NCBI GenBank assembly: GCA_028293055.1
Contig: JAQGLD010000034.1
Location: 1-8,700, forward strand
Direction of reading: 5' to 3'
Length of the DNA: 8,700 nucleotides
DNA from: Alphaproteobacteria bacterium
Lineage (GTDB): Bacteria; Pseudomonadota; Alphaproteobacteria; Sphingomonadales; Sphingomonadaceae
This document shows, in pieces, positions 6,006 through 8,700 of this stretch. Position numbers and translations under genes: made by a program. How positions within the stretch are numbered: position 1 is the stretch's first letter; each line of letters begins with the position of its first letter. Below the pieces are notes generated by a model. It was not told where the DNA came from, made no database searches, and worked only from the letters and a program-made list of their open reading frames with translations.

Positions 6006-7175
6006 ATGAGCGACGACATCTACATCGTGGGTTGGGCGCATTCGCCCTTCGGAAAGCTCGACGCCGCCGACCTCGAGGATCTCACCGGGCTGGTGGCGAG
6101 GCCGGCAATCGAGTCGGCGGGGATCGCCCCCGACGATGTCGACGGCATCTTCTTCGGCCTGTTCAACAGCGGATTCTCGCGCCAGGACTTCCCGTCGTCG
6201 CTGCCGATGGAGAGCGTAGCCGAGCTTCGCTACAAACCCGCGGTCCGTTGCGAGAATGCCTGTGCTTCGGGATCCGCCGCAGTCTATTCCGCGATCGATT
6301 TCATCCGGGCCGGCCGTGGCCGTATCGCCCTGGTGGTCGGCGCGGAAAAGATGACCGGACTGCCGGGCCAGCAGGTCGGCGACAACCTGCTCGGCGCCAG
6401 CCACCGGCGCAGCGAGAGCGATATCGTCGGGGGTTTCGCAGGAGTCTTCGGCCGGATCGCGCAATCCTATTTCGACCTTTATGGCGACCAGTCCGACGCT
6501 CTGGCGATGATCGCTGCCAAGAACCACCTCAACGGAGTCGACAATATCTACGCGCAGATGCGGCGCGATGTCGGCTACGATTTCTGCCGCGAGGTCAGCG
6601 ACAAGAATCCGATGGTCGCGCCGCCGCTCAAGCGGATGGACTGCTCCCCGGTTTCCGACGGCGCCGCGGCAATTGTCCTCGCCGACTCCGACACGGCCAA
6701 GGCGCTCGCGCGCCGCGTGCGGTTCCGGGCCACCGCCCAGGTCAACGACCTGCTGCCGCTGATGCACCGCGATTCCACAATGCTCGGCGGTGCCGCGCGC
6801 GCCTGGAGCGCGGCGCTTCAATCGGCGGGTATCGGAGTGCGGGAGCTGTCCTTCGCCGAGGTCCACGATTGCTTCACCATCGCCGAGCTGATGACATATG
6901 AGGCGATGGGCCTCGCCCCGCTCGGCCAGGGCGCGAGCGTGATCAAGAACGGCCTGGTCGCGGCCGACGGCGCGCTCCCGGTCAACCGCTCGGGCGGCCT
7001 CAAGTCCAAAGGCCATCCGATCGGCGCGACCGGAGTGTCGATGCACGCCCTCGCCGCCATGCAGCTTTCGGGCGAAGCCGGCGACCTTCAGCTTCCCGGC
7101 CCGAGCCTGGGCGGCGTGTTCAACATGGGCGGCAGCGGGGTCGCCAATTATGTCTCGATCCTCGAGGCTGCCTGA
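6006..7175 (+). CDS. Thiolase family protein, SCP-x (SCP2-thiolase) type
   Basis: A 389-residue thiolase of the SCP-x subgroup. Seen: ENACASGS with the nucleophilic C86 (acyl carrier), AEVHDCFTIAE with the HDCF loop at 287-290, GGLKSKGHPIGATG with H337 in the GHP loop, and NMGGSG near 373-378 where classical thiolases have their CxG loop. In SCP2-type thiolases the HDCF cysteine (here C289) is thought to replace the CxG cysteine, so the enzyme looks catalytically complete. The reaction is probably thiolytic cleavage of a 3-ketoacyl-CoA, possibly branched or ring-bearing as for steroid or terpenoid side chains. The retained C86 and H337 argue against an Ltp2-type aldolase. The start is ATG 6006, 20 bases after the MFS stop; the frame is open upstream but that region is the MFS gene. 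No DUF35/OB-fold partner, which often sits next to such thiolases, is seen. A cytosolic beta-oxidation-like step in this operon is the likely role. Confidence 0.93.
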   Translation: MSDDIYIVGWAHSPFGKLDAADLEDLTGLVARPAIESAGIAPDDVDGIFFGLFNSGFSRQDFPSSLPMESVAELRYKPAVRCENACASGSAAVYSAIDFIRAGRGRIALVVGAEKMTGLPGQQVGDNLLGASHRRSESDIVGGFAGVFGRIAQSYFDLYGDQSDALAMIAAKNHLNGVDNIYAQMRRDVGYDFCREVSDKNPMVAPPLKRMDCSPVSDGAAAIVLADSDTAKALARRVRFRATAQVNDLLPLMHRDSTMLGGAARAWSAALQSAGIGVRELSFAEVHDCFTIAELMTYEAMGLAPLGQGASVIKNGLVAADGALPVNRSGGLKSKGHPIGATGVSMHALAAMQLSGEAGDLQLPGPSLGGVFNMGGSGVANYVSILEAA

Positions 7176-7208
7176 CCCGGCAACAAGCAAAAGCAAGGAA
7201 GAGAGAGC

Positions 7209-8390
7209 ATGTCAGACGCCGCCGTCGACATTCAGGTCGAGTGGATCCCGTTAAGCTATCCCGAGAAACGGACGTTCAACGAGACTTACGGTTTCGGCGG
7301 CAGCCAGGGCATGGTCCATGTGGAAGCGATGCTGCTTCGGCCCAAGGACCGGCCATCGAAGACCCTGTTCTTCTTCATGCACCCGCAGACATCCATGGAT
7401 GTGCTGCCGGTACCGCGCAGCCTGGTCAGGCTCGGCTGCCATGTGATGTGCGCGCGCAACCGCTACTTCAAGAACGATTCGGTGCTGATCTTCGAGAAGG
7501 TGCTCCTCGATTTCGGCGCCTGGATCCGTCACGCAAAGGAAGAGCTCGGCTACGAGAAAATCGTCATCGTCGGCTGGAGCGGCGGCGGTCCGCTCGCCGT
7601 CTTCTACCAGTCGCAGGCCGAGAATCCGACGATCACCGACACGCCCAATGGCGACCCGGTCGACATCGTCGGCGCCGGACTAATCCCCGGCGACGCCCTG
7701 ATCTTCCAGGCCGCCAGCGTCTCGCGCGCCCGAATCCTCGTCGAGGCGCTCGACCCTTCGGTGGTCGACGAGAGCGATCCCGATCGGCGCGATCCGCGAT
7801 ACGACCTCTACGATCCGGCCAATCCCATGCAGCCGCCTTATTCGGCAGGGTTCGTTGCCGATTATCGCTCAGCCCAGTTGGCGCGCATGCGGCGGATTAC
7901 GTCCTGGGTGAAGGACAAGCTCGCCATGTTTCGCGACCGGGGCGGCAATGAGGTCGAACGCGGCTTCGTCGTTCATCGCACAATGGCCGATCCACGCTAC
8001 ATCGACCCGACCGTGGAGCCGAGCGAGCGCAAGCCCAACTGGTGCCTGTCCGGAATACCCGAGACGGTCAATACCGGCCCGGTCGGCTTCGCCCGCTTCT
8101 GCACCTTGCGCTCATGGCTGTCGCAATGGTCGATCGACGACAGCCGCGCCGACGCCACCGAATGCGCCCGCCACCTCGGCGTGCCGTTCCTCGCGATCGA
8201 GAACAGCGCCGACGACGGCGCCCCGCCAGCCCACATGCGCGAGGTCTTCGCCGCCTGCGCAAGCCCGGACAAGCAGTATCACACGATCCAGGGCGCCAAT
8301 CATTATTACGCCGGCCAGCCCGAGTTGCTCGACCAGGCGAGCGGGATCACTCTCGACTTCCTGCGCAAGCGCAAGCTGATCGACTTCTAG
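7209..8390 (+). CDS. Alpha/beta-hydrolase fold protein
   Basis: A 393-residue soluble hydrolase with no signal peptide. Seen: TLFFFMHPQTSMDV (52-65, strand beta3 and oxyanion region, with HP instead of the usual HG), KIVIVGWSGGGPLAVFYQ (117-134) with nucleophile elbow GWSGG and S124, VPFLAIENSADDGAPP (325-340) with D335 or D336 as acid, and GANHYYAGQPE (362-372) with H365 as base. The catalytic triad is therefore complete. Between elbow and acid lie about 200 residues rich in Asp, Arg and Tyr, a long cap or lid, making the protein longer than typical 270-300 residue hydrolases. Family reactions include ester, lactone and carbon-carbon (beta-diketone or meta-cleavage product) hydrolysis, or CoA-thioester hydrolysis; I cannot choose one. 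The start is ATG 7209, with AAGGAAGAG upstream, 33 bases after the thiolase stop. It is last in the P450 operon; its TAG stop lies in the arm of the terminator hairpin. Confidence 0.9.
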   Translation: MSDAAVDIQVEWIPLSYPEKRTFNETYGFGGSQGMVHVEAMLLRPKDRPSKTLFFFMHPQTSMDVLPVPRSLVRLGCHVMCARNRYFKNDSVLIFEKVLLDFGAWIRHAKEELGYEKIVIVGWSGGGPLAVFYQSQAENPTITDTPNGDPVDIVGAGLIPGDALIFQAASVSRARILVEALDPSVVDESDPDRRDPRYDLYDPANPMQPPYSAGFVADYRSAQLARMRRITSWVKDKLAMFRDRGGNEVERGFVVHRTMADPRYIDPTVEPSERKPNWCLSGIPETVNTGPVGFARFCTLRSWLSQWSIDDSRADATECARHLGVPFLAIENSADDGAPPAHMREVFAACASPDKQYHTIQGANHYYAGQPELLDQASGITLDFLRKRKLIDF

Positions 8391-8437
8391 ACTCTGTCCC
8401 GGTTCAGTTGAACCGGTCCAGCGTCTAGTTTTCCTTT
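8387..8437 (+). terminator. Rho-independent terminator of the P450 operon
   Basis: Hairpin 8387-8428: CTAGAC pairs with GTCTAG, CTG with CAG, and CCGGTTCA with TGAACCGG (17 pairs; the interruptions are one single mismatch and one 2x2 mismatch), with a tight centre at 8407-8408. A T-rich run TTTTCCTTT follows at 8429-8437. The stop codon TAG of the hydrolase (8388-8390) is within the left arm, so a ribosome finishing translation would briefly block hairpin formation. Confidence 0.75.
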
Positions 8438-8444
8438 GCTTGCC

Positions 8445-8488
8445 GTGTGTTCCAAGCCGCCAAGTGTTTCCACTTGGCTCGAACACAC
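8445..8488. repeat. Large interrupted hairpin, possible terminator for the MaoC gene
   Basis: Outer arms GTGTGTTC (8445-8452) and GAACACAC (8481-8488), an asymmetric internal loop (6 bases left, 2 right), and inner arms GCCAAGTG (8459-8466) and CACTTGGC (8471-8478) around TTTC. On the minus strand it starts just after the MaoC TAG stop (8492-8490). No T run follows on either strand, so it is not a textbook intrinsic terminator. It could be a Rho-independent variant, an mRNA 3'-end protector, or a copy of a dispersed palindromic repeat. Confidence 0.55.
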
Positions 8489-8489
8489 T

Positions 8490-8700
8490 CTAGGTCGAAG
8501 CCTCCGCACGCATCGCCACCTGCCCTGCGACGAGGACGGAGAGCGAGTCGCCGTCGCGCAGCAGCGCCAGTTCCTGGCCACAGAAAGCCGGCCGCTCGGC
8601 GCGGAAGGCAAAGGAAGCCAGGCGCGCGCCGGGCTCGTCGCGCAGCCGCCGGTCGACCAGCAAGGTGGCAAGCAATGGCCCGTGCACGACCAGATCCGGA
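8490..8700 (-). CDS. MaoC-like hydratase/dehydratase, C-terminal end (5' part off-window)
   Basis: Only the last 69 or so residues are visible; the start lies beyond the right edge. The visible part begins PDLVVHGPLLATLLVDRRL, the hot-dog-fold segment characteristic of the C-terminal domain of two-domain FAS1-like/MaoC hydratases (mesaconyl-CoA C4 or 3-methylfumaryl-CoA hydratase-like), followed by LASFAFRAERPAFCGQEL, which matches their 'F.fR...P.f.g' strand pair. Such enzymes add water to or remove it from enoyl-CoA thioesters. The His of the catalytic pair is typically upstream and is not visible. A GTG at 8687 is an internal codon, not the start, since family similarity continues upstream of it. 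The gene converges on the P450 operon and probably belongs to a further part of the same catabolic cluster. Confidence 0.75.
   Translation of the reverse strand, partial: PDLVVHGPLLATLLVDRRLRDEPGARLASFAFRAERPAFCGQELALLRDGDSLSVLVAGQVAMRAEAST

Noticed and set aside
6006..7175. Ltp2-type steroid side-chain aldolase instead of a thiolase
   Set aside because: The catalytic Cys86 and GHP His337 expected of thiolases are retained, and no DUF35 partner is seen.
5604..7196. A 530-codon open frame on the minus strand opposite the MFS and thiolase genes
   Set aside because: It spans two clearly coding genes in antisense and its translation shows no domain; low-complexity Arg/Ala/Gly composition is typical of a shadow frame.
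1..8700. Mobile element, defence system, CRISPR array or RNA gene
   Set aside because: No transposase, integrase, terminal repeats, regularly spaced repeats, nuclease or tRNA-like sequence was found; all genes are metabolic, transport or regulatory.

Overview
This 8.7 kb window is GC-rich, densely packed bacterial DNA. Protein styles point to an alphaproteobacterium, most likely a sphingomonad (Sphingobium, Novosphingobium or Sphingomonas type): a Spinster-like MFS permease with the DRQV signature, an SCP-x-type thiolase, a CYP101/CYP108-style soluble P450, and a two-domain MaoC hydratase tail. The organism assignment is inference. No rRNA, tRNA, CRISPR array, insertion sequence or integrase is visible.

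Layout. On the minus strand from the left edge lie a partial APH/ACAD10-like phosphotransferase (stop off-window) and, upstream of it and overlapping its start, a luciferase-like monooxygenase (LLM). A divergent 180 bp intergenic region with several short palindromes separates the LLM gene from an IclR-family regulator on the plus strand. The regulator converges on a minus-strand VOC (glyoxalase/dioxygenase fold) gene with only 15 bp between stop codons. A second divergent region of 200 bp carries a near-consensus promoter for the VOC gene and an overlapping candidate promoter for a four-gene plus-strand operon: cytochrome P450, MFS transporter, SCP-x-type thiolase, alpha/beta-hydrolase. That operon ends in a strong hairpin terminator that contains the last stop codon. 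Past it, a second large hairpin and the 3' end of a convergent MaoC-like hydratase gene close the window.

How the genes may work together. Uptake (MFS), oxygenation (P450, possibly the LLM and VOC enzymes), hydrolytic C-C or ester cleavage (alpha/beta-hydrolase), thiolytic chain shortening (thiolase), hydration (MaoC) and phosphorylation (APH-like kinase), under one local IclR regulator, look like a peripheral catabolic cluster for a hydrophobic or alicyclic/terpenoid/steroid-like carbon source feeding CoA-thioester metabolism. The substrate cannot be read from the sequence. The cluster composition, two glycine substitutions in conserved P450 motifs, and the paired divergent promoter regions are the points most worth following.
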